The translations under genes were made by a program, and so were the position numbers. Source: an uncultured Lachnospiraceae bacterium (GTDB lineage: Bacteria; Bacillota; Clostridia; Lachnospirales; Lachnospiraceae). From it: DNA of 38,898 bases. The stretch is taken from the NCBI GenBank assembly GCA_900320485.1, contig ONSO01000006.1, positions 1-38,898 of the forward strand. Direction: 5' to 3'. Below the pieces are notes generated by a model. The model was not told the DNA's origin. It searched no databases and saw nothing but the letters and a program-made list of their open reading frames with translations. Shown here one piece after another: positions 1 to 8,544 of this stretch (the stretch's first letter is position 1; each line of letters begins with the position of its first letter).

Positions 1-56
1 ATAACCTGCAAAATGTAGGTGCAACAACCTACAAAACCGTTTTGCAATAACCTACA
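1..56. repeat. 23-bp tandem repeat, 2.4 copies, running off the window
   Basis: Read on the minus strand, positions 56-34 and 33-11 are two 23-nt units that both begin TGTAGGTT(A/G)TTGCA and end in TTT. A third unit begins at 10 and is cut by the window edge. The array starts three bases after the hsdR stop codon. The middle unit also holds a 7-bp inverted repeat (TGTAGGT/ACCTACA). There are no spacers, so it is not a CRISPR array. Its role is unknown; it could be a recombination or terminator-like element. Confidence 0.75.
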
Positions 57-59
57 TTT

Positions 60-3000
60 TTATTTTGCAACTTTCTGCAAAAAGGGCTTGCAAAAAACAG
101 TTTCTTCCGCTACCATCGACAAGGGCACATTTTCGTTCAAATCATAAACAGTACTTTTTTTCTTATCCTCGTCTCGAAGGCTCTTATAGATCTCTTCCGC
201 AAAAATCCCCAGCACTTCCTTCTTGATTTCCTCATTTTGCAAAAGCAAGGTGAAGAAGTCCTGATTCTGTGACAACCCCTCAATCAAGGCATCATCCACG
301 TTGTCAAAATACGCAAACTCAAAGTCCTTTTCCGTGTTGTTCTTTGCACTAGCCCGAAGCTGCTCGGACTTCATCATGATGTCCTTAATCTGGAGCATCG
401 CCTTTACAGCCACGTCATTGTCATAGGTCTTGCCGGTTCTGCTGTTGATCTCATCAATAATCTTGGACAATCTCTCTTCCTTCTGCGGGGAGAGAATGAT
501 CTGCTCCGCCGTGGGAAGTTTTACGATGGGATTCGGATTCACCTTCGGCTTTTTATGTTCCGCTTCCTTCTTTTGCACGAAGCCGCTTGCTTCAATCTTT
601 CCCGTGAGGTCAAAGCCACTGCCACCCGTATTGATCTTAAGGAACGCCTGCAGGTAGCTTGCAAACTGATACTTCTTATGTAGCTCCACATCCTCAAAGC
701 AGGTTGCCTGTATCAAAAACTCATAGAAACGCACAAAATGCCTGATGGTAAGGGCAATCTTGGCAATCTCTTCCGGCTCCCTGCCATATTCCACGGCTTT
801 TTTCGCCTTTTGGAGAAGGTATTCCATTTCCTTTTTGTCCTTTGCGGTGACGTCATCTTTATAAAGCAGGGCATTGAAGCGCTCCATGTCCTGCGGATCA
901 AGCACGTAATATCCGTCAAGCTTCGCCTCTATGTCATAAACGGCGGAAGGCGTAACGGTATTGGACAAGAGCGTTGTGGTGTAATACTTTGCAAAGTCGC
1001 CGATCACGCTGTCATAATCATTCACGAAATCAAGGACAAAGGCCTGCTTTTCGTAAGGAGGACAGATGCGGTTAAGCCTTGAAAGAGTCTGCACCGTTGA
1101 AACCCCGTGAAGTTTCTTCAAAATGTACATGGCACAAAGCTTTTTCTGGTCAAATCCGGTCTGATACTTATCCGCAACGAGAAGAACTTGATAATCATCC
1201 TTGTCAAATTCCGCAGGAAGCGCCTTTTCCGAAATTCCGTTCATTCCAGGCTCCGTGTATTCCTTTCCGTCAAGGGATACCTTTCCGGAGAAGGCAACGA
1301 GTGCCCTGATGTTCTTATAGCCCTTCCTTGTCACGTAATCCTCAAATGCCTGTCTGTACTTCACGGCAGCCTCACGTGAGGCGGTAATGACCATAGCCTT
1401 CGCGTGTCCTCCAAGCTCGTCCATGACCGTCGTTCTGAAATGTTCCACGATCACTTCAATCCTCTGGGCGATGTTCGTCTCATGCAGGTCAACGAAACGG
1501 GCGATCTGTCTCTTTGCTTCCTTGGTCTTGCAAAGGGGATCCTCCTCGATCTCCTTATTAAGCTTATAATAGGTGTTATAGGTCATGTAATTCTGCAGAA
1601 CGTCAAGGATAAAGCCTTCCTCAATGGCCTGCTTCATGGAGTAGACATGAAATGCCTCGTTCTGTCCCTTTACGTTCTTTCTGCCAAAGAGCTGCAGCGT
1701 CGTAGGTTTGGGCGTTGCGGTAAAAGCAAACATGGACACGTTCTTCTGCTTGCCGCTTCTTGCAATCTCATCCGCAATGACGTCTTCCATGTCAACATTT
1801 TCAGTCGTAACGTCCCCTTCACTTAAAACATAAGTCACGGCAGCCATGTTCTTTCCTGCCGTTGAAGAATGTGCCTCATCAATGATGACGGCAAAGGTCT
1901 TGTCGGACATGTCGCTGACCGTTCCCACGACGTAAGGGAATTTCTGGATGGTGGTCACGATGATCTTCGTATTTCCGGTAATTGCCCGTCCCAGATCCGC
2001 GGAAGTACACTTATCATCCATCACGCGGATAAATCCGGACTTATGCTCCAAAGCCCTAACGGCGTCCTGTAACTGCCGATCCACGACAACCCTGTCCGTG
2101 CAGATGATGACATTGTCGAAGATGATTTTGTTATTCTCGTCATGCAGGGACGCAAGCCTGTGTGCCAGCCATGCAATTTCCTTCGTCTTTCCTGATCCGG
2201 CGGAATGCTGCAGGAGATAGTTTTGCGTCGCGTGATTTATGTAAACGTCAGCAAGCACCTTCCTAAGCACGTCAAGCTGATGATACCTTGGAAAGATCAC
2301 GGATTCGCTCACCTTTGACTTTCCCGTCTTTTCGTTCTTTTCTTCCTTGACCTCGATAAACATGAACTTCGTGATGATCTCAATCACGGAATCCTTTTTC
2401 AGCACGTTCTCCCACATGTAGAAGGTACTGTACTTATCCTTATAGATGGGGTTTCCCGCCCCTGCGTTAATTCCGTCGCCGTTTCCCATGTTAAAGGGAA
2501 GGAAGAAGGTTTTCTCGTTATCCAGCTTCGTGGTCATGTAAACCTCCTCCAGATCCATAGCAAAGCAAACAAGCGCCCCCGCCTTAAAGCGGAACAGCCT
2601 CGTCTTTGGATTGCGGTCCGTCCTAAACTGTTCGATTGCCATGCCGTAGTTTTGTCCGGAGGCATTGCACTTAAGCTCAAATGCCATGATGGCAAGTCCG
2701 TTTAGGAAAAGCACCACGTCTATCCTTTCCTTGTCGGAAGCCCATACTTCCTCGGATGCGGAAAAGATGTTCTTCTCATACAGGGTATTCAGTTCCTTGT
2801 TAAAGTCCGTTGCAGGCTTGGAATATAACAGGTCAAGGTGCACGTTGGAAAGCTCAATGCCGTGCTTAAGGACGTCCAGACGGCTTCCGCGGGCCTTAGT
2901 TTCCTCCGCGTTGATCGCCGCAACGATCGTGTTTTCCGTTTCCTCCTTGTAAATCTTGTAAAGCGTCTTCATTGCATCCGGTTGCGTAGCGTTAAGAAAC

Positions 3001-3131
3001 CGGAAAAGCTCTGGTCTCGCCACCGCATAAAGACGATCATAATGCTCCTGCGGCCATATTTCATAGCCGTTTTCCCTTAACCGTTCAAGAAAGTATTTCT
3101 GATATTCCTTCTCCGACAACACATTACTCAT
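60..3131 (-). CDS. hsdR: Type I restriction enzyme, R subunit (HsdR)
   Basis: The 1023-residue protein is the motor and nuclease subunit of a type I restriction-modification complex. It translocates DNA with ATP and cleaves DNA that lacks the host methylation. The N-terminal PD-(D/E)xK nuclease shows D138, E152-L-K154 and a following AIEQFR motif. The SF2 helicase core follows, with Walker A HSAGSGKT at 309-316, DEAH at 418-421, then FTATPK and QTGFDQKKL. Length fits the family. The ATG overlaps the stop of the preceding small gene by 8 bases, so translation is probably coupled. It is the last gene of an hsdM-hsdS-GIY-YIG-unknown-hsdR operon. The reading frame looks intact. Confidence 0.96.
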   Translation of the reverse strand: MSNVLSEKEYQKYFLERLRENGYEIWPQEHYDRLYAVARPELFRFLNATQPDAMKTLYKIYKEETENTIVAAINAEETKARGSRLDVLKHGIELSNVHLDLLYSKPATDFNKELNTLYEKNIFSASEEVWASDKERIDVVLFLNGLAIMAFELKCNASGQNYGMAIEQFRTDRNPKTRLFRFKAGALVCFAMDLEEVYMTTKLDNEKTFFLPFNMGNGDGINAGAGNPIYKDKYSTFYMWENVLKKDSVIEIITKFMFIEVKEEKNEKTGKSKVSESVIFPRYHQLDVLRKVLADVYINHATQNYLLQHSAGSGKTKEIAWLAHRLASLHDENNKIIFDNVIICTDRVVVDRQLQDAVRALEHKSGFIRVMDDKCTSADLGRAITGNTKIIVTTIQKFPYVVGTVSDMSDKTFAVIIDEAHSSTAGKNMAAVTYVLSEGDVTTENVDMEDVIADEIARSGKQKNVSMFAFTATPKPTTLQLFGRKNVKGQNEAFHVYSMKQAIEEGFILDVLQNYMTYNTYYKLNKEIEEDPLCKTKEAKRQIARFVDLHETNIAQRIEVIVEHFRTTVMDELGGHAKAMVITASREAAVKYRQAFEDYVTRKGYKNIRALVAFSGKVSLDGKEYTEPGMNGISEKALPAEFDKDDYQVLLVADKYQTGFDQKKLCAMYILKKLHGVSTVQTLSRLNRICPPYEKQAFVLDFVNDYDSVIGDFAKYYTTTLLSNTVTPSAVYDIEAKLDGYYVLDPQDMERFNALLYKDDVTAKDKKEMEYLLQKAKKAVEYGREPEEIAKIALTIRHFVRFYEFLIQATCFEDVELHKKYQFASYLQAFLKINTGGSGFDLTGKIEASGFVQKKEAEHKKPKVNPNPIVKLPTAEQIILSPQKEERLSKIIDEINSRTGKTYDNDVAVKAMLQIKDIMMKSEQLRASAKNNTEKDFEFAYFDNVDDALIEGLSQNQDFFTLLLQNEEIKKEVLGIFAEEIYKSLRDEDKKKSTVYDLNENVPLSMVAEETVFCKPFLQKVAK

Positions 3132-3552
3132 GTATCCATTCCCCCGTGTTTAAGTTCACAAACTCCTCCAGCTTGATCTTTCCCTCAAAATCAGCCCCGT
3201 ATTCCCCAGCCCTTGTCTGATCGTCAAACTTAAAGCTGTTATTATACAGCCTTCCGGTTTTCGTCCTTCGAATCAGGTCATTTCGGATCATAAACTCAAT
3301 GACGCTTCTGTGATGGGCAAGGTCATCCCCGTTAAGATAAAAGCAGATGACTCCGGTAGGCCCCTGCAGTTCCAAATCGCTGCACTTACATTCCCAGCAC
3401 ACGCCTTCCTCAATGGCCTTTTCGCAGATCTTCTTTGCAAATTCCTGATCGTCAAAAAAGTACATCCATTTTCCGCATTTATGTTTTTCCAATTTGGCTG
3501 CATCTTCCGTTATGTACCAAAACCAGCCAAGACTACGAATTGCTTCCACCAT
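3124..3552 (-). CDS. Unknown protein inside the type I RM operon
   Basis: I do not recognise this 142-residue protein. The ATG at 3552 is chosen because AGGAG lies eight bases upstream, inside the end of the preceding gene; an upstream GTG at 3570 has no comparable site. The chain is acidic and soluble, with no membrane segment. It has several aromatic residues near the start (GWFWYI, MYFF), a cluster of three cysteines (CWECKC) in the middle, and ends NTGEWIHE. It begins five bases after the GIY-YIG gene and overlaps hsdR. The tight packing implies a job tied to the restriction complex or the GIY-YIG protein, but that is inference from position alone. Confidence 0.7.
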   Translation of the reverse strand: MVEAIRSLGWFWYITEDAAKLEKHKCGKWMYFFDDQEFAKKICEKAIEEGVCWECKCSDLELQGPTGVICFYLNGDDLAHHRSVIEFMIRNDLIRRTKTGRLYNNSFKFDDQTRAGEYGADFEGKIKLEEFVNLNTGEWIHE

Positions 3553-3557
3553 AAGCC

Positions 3558-4151
3558 TTACTCCTTCCACTGGGTTTCGGAAGCAATCTGGCTGATTGTC
3601 TTCCCGTTATATAAGAAGAATTGTGGTCCCGCTACCGAATACCCAATAATACCTGACGCAACTGCAGAAAGAGACGTAATTTCCTCCCGATATTGCACCT
3701 TTCTGTCTCCAACCACGGTAACAACCACGGATGGATCCTCCGTAAAAGTAAGCTTAGCTCCGATGGGGATTCCACAAAGCGAAAAGTTTACGGGAGGTTT
3801 CCTGACAACCTGAGGTTTTGCGTCGGATGCCTTTACCTTCTTAAGCTTATCCCCCGTACCGCTAATGAGGGAAATGGCTTCCAAAAGATCATAGGCTGCC
3901 TGTGGCGTCATGATAAAAAACTCCCTGTTTTTTGACACTCGAAGATCCGGATTGAGATTGTCGATCATTTTATGGAGTTTCTTATCTTCCAGATTTCCGC
4001 TTGTTTCATAAGTCGCGTACACTTCATATTCATAAGGCAGGGCCGTAGTTGAGAGCTGCTGTCTACGAAGTTCCACATCAGTTGCATATCCGATCTTCAC
4101 CATGTCCTTTAGTGCAGGATTCGTCATAATGTAAATGTAACCTTTAGCCAT
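3558..4151 (-). CDS. GIY-YIG nuclease-family protein (T5orf172-like)
   Basis: The 197-residue protein opens with the GIY-YIG signature in its T5orf172/Mug113 form: GYIYIMTNP, then KIGYA about nine residues on, an arginine in DVELRRQQL, and a conserved glutamate in REFFIM near residue 110. The family holds small nucleases found in phage and mobile DNA and as domains in restriction enzymes. The C-terminal half (from about 125) is a separate small domain of unknown function. GGAGG lies six bases before the ATG. It starts 11 bases after hsdS and is not a standard RM component, so it is an accessory gene captured by, or serving, the RM operon. Confidence 0.8.
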   Translation of the reverse strand: MAKGYIYIMTNPALKDMVKIGYATDVELRRQQLSTTALPYEYEVYATYETSGNLEDKKLHKMIDNLNPDLRVSKNREFFIMTPQAAYDLLEAISLISGTGDKLKKVKASDAKPQVVRKPPVNFSLCGIPIGAKLTFTEDPSVVVTVVGDRKVQYREEITSLSAVASGIIGYSVAGPQFFLYNGKTISQIASETQWKE

Positions 4152-4162
4152 TTGGATCCTCC

Positions 4163-5404
4163 TTAGTAAGATTCAGGAACTTCTTTTTTTCCGGTAACAT
4201 ACTCGTAGATAAGTGATTTCTTATAGTCTGCAAGGACTTCAAGCTGTTCTTGCTTCTGTGCAATGATATCTTCAACCTGTACGCAAACACTATCCAAATA
4301 ATCTGAAATCTTTGATTGTTCGTCTAATGACGGAAGTGCAATATAGATGTCGGCAACTTTATCCCAACTCCTAAAATCGCTTGTATTTCCTCTTACACCA
4401 TTTGATATAAGCTTATATACCCCGTTATATGCCAACTGTTGTAGATAATATACGATGAAACGATTATCATTAGGACTGTCGCACACATGAACTACTCTTG
4501 TTATTTTTCCGTCATAATCAGATAGTGCTATCGCTCCGTGCCAAGTATCCATTCCGTGAATAGCAATATCACCTTTATGAATACCTTGCATTGCATTATC
4601 TTGGCTAACCATTATGCCCGACATTTCATCAGGTCTAATGGCTACCTTTCCTTTATTGGTACATAATAAAGCCGTATCTTCTGAATTGAATGGTCGCCAC
4701 AATTTTGTACATTCATATCCAATTTTGCTCAATCTCCATTTTGAATTGTACGGAGCCATATAATAGATACGACTATCTATTATTTCTGCATTCTTATCTA
4801 ACCACTTTGTTACGGCTTCGGTGATAACAGACTTCTTATATGCTTGAAGGGTATCAATCTCTGACTGAATATCAGTAGAAAGAGTGTCTATTTCGGTGCA
4901 TTTGGCGTCAAGGAAATCGGCAATTCTTTCCTGAATGGACAAATCTGGAAATGGAACTGTGATCTTTTTCATATCCTGCCAATTCGTTGTCCATAAATCA
5001 TCAACTATTCCATGACCACATTTATAAAACTCGTCTGCAAAAAGAGGCGTATGGAACAGCCAATTATAATAGCGATTTGACATTTTCCCTTGAGGTTTTA
5101 ATACGGTATTTATCAGCGAGACTGAGCCATCGTATTCCGATATCCCGCAGGATCCTCGCCTGTCAGAACGACTGTTAATAGCAAAATCACCTTTTTTTAC
5201 AAGTTTACGATTATCATGATCATTTGTTTTTGCTGCCGTTTCTAACTGGGGTAATACTCCTTTCATCGTAACAGACAAAGGCGGATAATCTTCATCACTA
5301 ACTTTCGTATTGCGAAGCGAATACAATGCAGAAATCTTCTCTATTTCCCAGTCTTTCGGTATTTCCCCAATCCATTCAATTCCGCTATCCTTCATTTCAG
5401 GCAT
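4163..5404 (-). CDS. hsdS: Type I restriction enzyme, specificity subunit (HsdS)
   Basis: The 413-residue subunit sets the DNA target of both the methylase and the nuclease. It has the usual two-fold layout: target recognition domain 1 (about 1-155, opening SGIEWIGEIPKDWE), a central helical spacer (about 160-205, IQERIADFLD), recognition domain 2 (about 215-365) and a second helical spacer near the end (DEQSKISDYLD). The start is ATG 5404 because GGAGG sits eight bases upstream; an upstream TTG is worse. The Shine-Dalgarno overlaps the hsdM stop, so the two are coupled. Base composition is more AT-rich than hsdM, which is common for exchangeable hsdS alleles. Confidence 0.94.
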   Translation of the reverse strand: MPEMKDSGIEWIGEIPKDWEIEKISALYSLRNTKVSDEDYPPLSVTMKGVLPQLETAAKTNDHDNRKLVKKGDFAINSRSDRRGSCGISEYDGSVSLINTVLKPQGKMSNRYYNWLFHTPLFADEFYKCGHGIVDDLWTTNWQDMKKITVPFPDLSIQERIADFLDAKCTEIDTLSTDIQSEIDTLQAYKKSVITEAVTKWLDKNAEIIDSRIYYMAPYNSKWRLSKIGYECTKLWRPFNSEDTALLCTNKGKVAIRPDEMSGIMVSQDNAMQGIHKGDIAIHGMDTWHGAIALSDYDGKITRVVHVCDSPNDNRFIVYYLQQLAYNGVYKLISNGVRGNTSDFRSWDKVADIYIALPSLDEQSKISDYLDSVCVQVEDIIAQKQEQLEVLADYKKSLIYEYVTGKKEVPESY

Positions 5405-5405
5405 G

Positions 5406-7568
5406 TTACATCCCTCCAAACAGCTTCTTTATTCTTTCAGACACGGATGCTTCCAGCTCCATAAATTGTTTTTCCAGTTCCACCGAGGACTTTGGAGCCT
5501 GATACTTATAAAAGTATCTCGTAAAGGGAATTTCCGCACCCGTTCTGATAACGGGCTTGGTCTTTGACATATCTTCTTCCCAGAACCATTTAGCATCCGG
5601 AATGTGCGGAAGGACTTCCCTTGCCATGTAATCCTCAATGTTTTCATCCCACTTTACGATCTCCGAGTCCTTGGAATCCTTGTCGTAAAGCACGTTACCC
5701 TTCTTATCCTTCTGGATCATGGCATCCTTATCCATGACGGAAAGGCCGTTCATGATCTTCTCCAAAAGCTTTTTATCCTCCGTAATGAGCCCCAGAATCC
5801 CCGAAAGAATGGGAAGGAACTCATCAGGAGACATGTACTTTCTCTCAGAAACAGTTTCCCGTAAGGCAGAAAGGATTGCTTCGTACATGGGCTTGGTCTC
5901 GTAATACTTCTTAAGCTTTGCCTCATCCTTGGACTTCTTTTGAAGGCTCTTGATCTTTTCCTTCTCAATGTCTTCCGCAGACTTTTTCTTCTTGCTTTCC
6001 TTTTCTTCCTTTACGGTCGGATTTTCCAACGCATAAACGTCAGCCTCATCCCATAAGGAAGAGAGGGCACCGCTCTGCAGCATGGCCTCAATTCTTTCCT
6101 CCGTAATGGCATAGCTTCTCTGGAGGGGCTGCATCACGGCATATTCCCTGTATAGGAATTCCGTATTTTTAAAGATCTTCACGGTATCCGTCTCTATGAA
6201 GTCCGCGTAAAGCTTCGTGATGGTCGCACGGTCTTCCGGATAAAACTCATTCTTTTTGCAGCCAAGGGGCTTTCTAAGCTTATGGCAGATTGCAGAAGCG
6301 TCAATAAGCTGGATCTTTCCCTTTCTTTCAAAACGCTTATTCTTGGAGAGTACCCAAATGTAAGTCGTTATGCCCGTGTTGTAAAAAGAATCCGTAGGGA
6401 GCTGAATAATTGCCTCAATCAGGTCATTCTCCAAAAGGAAACGTCTGATCTGGGATTCTCCGGACGCGGTTCCACCCGTAAACAAGGGAGATCCGTTGGA
6501 GATGATGGCCGCCCGTCCAACCTTGTCATCCATCTTTGCAATGGCTGATTGCATGAAAAGAAGCTGGGAATCTCCACCTCCGGGAAGTCCCGCACCAAAT
6601 CGTCCGTCCTTTCCCTTGGCGTTCTCCGCGATCACGGCATCTTCCTGTCCAGCCTTTGCATCATTTCCCGACCAGGGAGTTCCAAAGGGGGGATTTTCCA
6701 AAAGGAAACGCATCTGAACATCCTTAAAGCAATCTTCCTTTAAGGTGTCAGCATGACGAAAGTTCTTAGCGTCCTGTCCCTTGATCAGCATTTCCGCAAG
6801 TCCTATTGCGTACGTTGACGGTTGGAATTCCTGCCCAAAAAGGCGAATGTCCGCTGAAGGATTATAATGCTTAAGGTATGTATAAGCCGTGGAAAGCATT
6901 CCGCCCGTACCGCAGGCCTGATCACACACGGTAAGGATCTTCTTATCGTCAAAAATGTCATCGCATCCTTCGGCAATGAGAAGGGAGACGCACAGCTTAA
7001 TGATGTCACGGCCGGTGTAGAACTGTCCGGCATCCACATTCTGATAGAACCTACCGATCAGGTTTTCAAAAATATAACCCATCTTGATGCTGTCATAGGT
7101 GGCTGGATTAAGGTCCAGTTCGGAGAATGCCTGCACAACGGAATATAAACATCCGTCCTTATCCATCTTTTTGATGTGGTCATCCATGTTCAGTTCGACC
7201 AAAATGTCCTGCACGTTCTTGGAAAAACCTGCAAGATAAGACTTGAAGTTGGATGCAATGTGATCTGCGTCATTGCACAGCTCCTTAAGGGAAAATTCCG
7301 AAGTATTGTAAAACTGATATCCTGAAATGCGACACATGGCCTGCTCCGGATACAAAGGATTCGCCTTGAACATGTCAATCACAGCTTGTTTGGTAGGCTC
7401 CAGGGTGCATTCAAAACGTCTGATGATAACCATCGGAATGATGACGTCACCATATTTATCCGGCATGTAGGAACCACGCAATTTATTAGCGATTGACCAG
7501 ATAAAGTTTGCCTCCGCCGTTATGTCAACGGGAGTTTCCTCCCAGAGCATGTTATGTAAGTCTGCCAT
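5406..7568 (-). CDS. hsdM: Type I restriction-modification, DNA methylase subunit (HsdM)
   Basis: The 720-residue adenine-N6 methyltransferase subunit has an N-terminal helical HsdM domain (about 18-150). The catalytic domain shows the SAM-binding motif DQACGTGG at 216-223 and NPPF at 292-295. A long lysine-rich helical stretch (about 520-560) precedes a C-terminal part that is more extended than in a minimal HsdM of about 520 residues. It is the first gene of the RM operon. The preceding 76 bases hold AT-rich promoter-like hexamers (TTGACA and TATAAT only 13 bp apart, so not a standard pair) and a 15-bp palindrome. Confidence 0.96.
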   Translation of the reverse strand: MADLHNMLWEETPVDITAEANFIWSIANKLRGSYMPDKYGDVIIPMVIIRRFECTLEPTKQAVIDMFKANPLYPEQAMCRISGYQFYNTSEFSLKELCNDADHIASNFKSYLAGFSKNVQDILVELNMDDHIKKMDKDGCLYSVVQAFSELDLNPATYDSIKMGYIFENLIGRFYQNVDAGQFYTGRDIIKLCVSLLIAEGCDDIFDDKKILTVCDQACGTGGMLSTAYTYLKHYNPSADIRLFGQEFQPSTYAIGLAEMLIKGQDAKNFRHADTLKEDCFKDVQMRFLLENPPFGTPWSGNDAKAGQEDAVIAENAKGKDGRFGAGLPGGGDSQLLFMQSAIAKMDDKVGRAAIISNGSPLFTGGTASGESQIRRFLLENDLIEAIIQLPTDSFYNTGITTYIWVLSKNKRFERKGKIQLIDASAICHKLRKPLGCKKNEFYPEDRATITKLYADFIETDTVKIFKNTEFLYREYAVMQPLQRSYAITEERIEAMLQSGALSSLWDEADVYALENPTVKEEKESKKKKSAEDIEKEKIKSLQKKSKDEAKLKKYYETKPMYEAILSALRETVSERKYMSPDEFLPILSGILGLITEDKKLLEKIMNGLSVMDKDAMIQKDKKGNVLYDKDSKDSEIVKWDENIEDYMAREVLPHIPDAKWFWEEDMSKTKPVIRTGAEIPFTRYFYKYQAPKSSVELEKQFMELEASVSERIKKLFGGM

Positions 7569-7629
7569 TATTCATTAACTCCTATACATTATAGTTTTCA
7601 TTTATATGTCAATACCAGTATTGTAAAGA

Positions 7630-7644
7630 CATAATCTGATTATG
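7630..7644. promoter_or_regulatory. 15-bp palindrome upstream of the RM operon
   Basis: CATAATC-T-GATTATG is a perfect inverted repeat with one central base. It lies directly after the stop of the TIR gene and 62 bases before the hsdM start. The place and symmetry suggest a repressor operator for the RM operon, but no controller gene is seen beside it. Confidence 0.4.
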
Positions 7645-8544
7645 CTAATGTATTTCTAGGTATTGTGATTTTTGTTTCGAAGACATATTTTCAAGCCAAT
7701 CTTTTAACTTACTTTTTACGAATCTTTCTCCTTTATCACCATCAACATAAGTTATACCGCTTAAGTCAGATGCTATCTTGGGTTTTCCTTTACATATAAT
7801 ACACACTTTCGTTTTTCCTAGTTTACCCATAAACAAACCATATTCAAAAAGCACATTATCCCTAACAACACTTAATGAATCAGCACTTGCGACATTTGAT
7901 TTTTCATTCCAAAGCTTATCATCTGCATTAAACACAAAAACAGCCGCATCAACTCTTTGAGATATCGCTATTATTGCGTCTATGGTGTTTTCCCCAGGGC
8001 AGAAAATACCTTTTCCTGAATCACTCCACAATAATGGCTTATGATTAAGCTCTTCAATCATCACCGCAATATCATCCATGTAATTTTTCGCTTCGCTTGA
8101 ACTACCAATAAAAACTTCCATTTTCTTTTCCACTCCTTCTTTTGAACTTAATAAAATGGGTACATGTTTACTCTTACTACCAAGATTGGCTTCTTCATTC
8201 AATTCCTGCAAATCTTCTTTATTAATATCAAAAATCCTTTTTGCCTTTATTTTTATCTCATCAGCTTTATACTCGCTACCACATACAGCGCACACCGTTC
8301 CCCCATCTCTTAGCATTTTTTCTTCATATACAGTACAAATCTCACCACACTCACATTTATAGCGATATTTATATGCCAAAACTCTTTCACCATACAATTC
8401 ATCTGCTAATTCTTCTGCTTCTCTTAAATCAATATCAAGCCATGACATAAAATCCTTAATTGTTAGATTTCCCAGATTATTAATTGGCATACTTTTTATC
8501 ATGTTATGTAATTTACTAATTAACATTTGACTCATATTTTTCAT
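7645..8544 (-). CDS. Zinc-ribbon / TIR-like nucleotide-binding effector protein
   Basis: The 299-residue protein has three parts. Residues 1-60 look like a helical, winged-helix-like segment. Residues 64-88 form a zinc-ribbon-like pattern (CECGEIC, then CAVC). Residues 143-287 are a TIR-like domain of the Cap12/PCTIR type: VFIGSSSEAK at 144-153, and RDNVLFEYGLF at 228-238 with the probable catalytic glutamate 234. Relatives in this TIR family act in CBASS and Pycsar immunity as NAD-consuming or nucleotide-sensing effectors. The start lies 29 bases inside the preceding gene after GGAG, so the two are translationally coupled. No cyclase gene is present, so the trigger is unknown. Confidence 0.82.
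   Translation of the reverse strand: MKNMSQMLISKLHNMIKSMPINNLGNLTIKDFMSWLDIDLREAEELADELYGERVLAYKYRYKCECGEICTVYEEKMLRDGGTVCAVCGSEYKADEIKIKAKRIFDINKEDLQELNEEANLGSKSKHVPILLSSKEGVEKKMEVFIGSSSEAKNYMDDIAVMIEELNHKPLLWSDSGKGIFCPGENTIDAIIAISQRVDAAVFVFNADDKLWNEKSNVASADSLSVVRDNVLFEYGLFMGKLGKTKVCIICKGKPKIASDLSGITYVDGDKGERFVKSKLKDWLENMSSKQKSQYLEIH

Noticed and set aside
1-56. CRISPR array at the left edge
   Set aside because: The 23-bp units are directly adjacent with no unique spacers, and no cas gene is in view.
4163-5404. Phase-variable hsdS by inversion
   Set aside because: There is no second hsdS, no recombinase and no inverted repeats at the spacer regions within the window.
7569-7644. Standard SigA promoter for hsdM from TTGACA and TATAAT
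   Set aside because: The two hexamers are 13 bp apart, too close for a standard promoter, so I do not call it.
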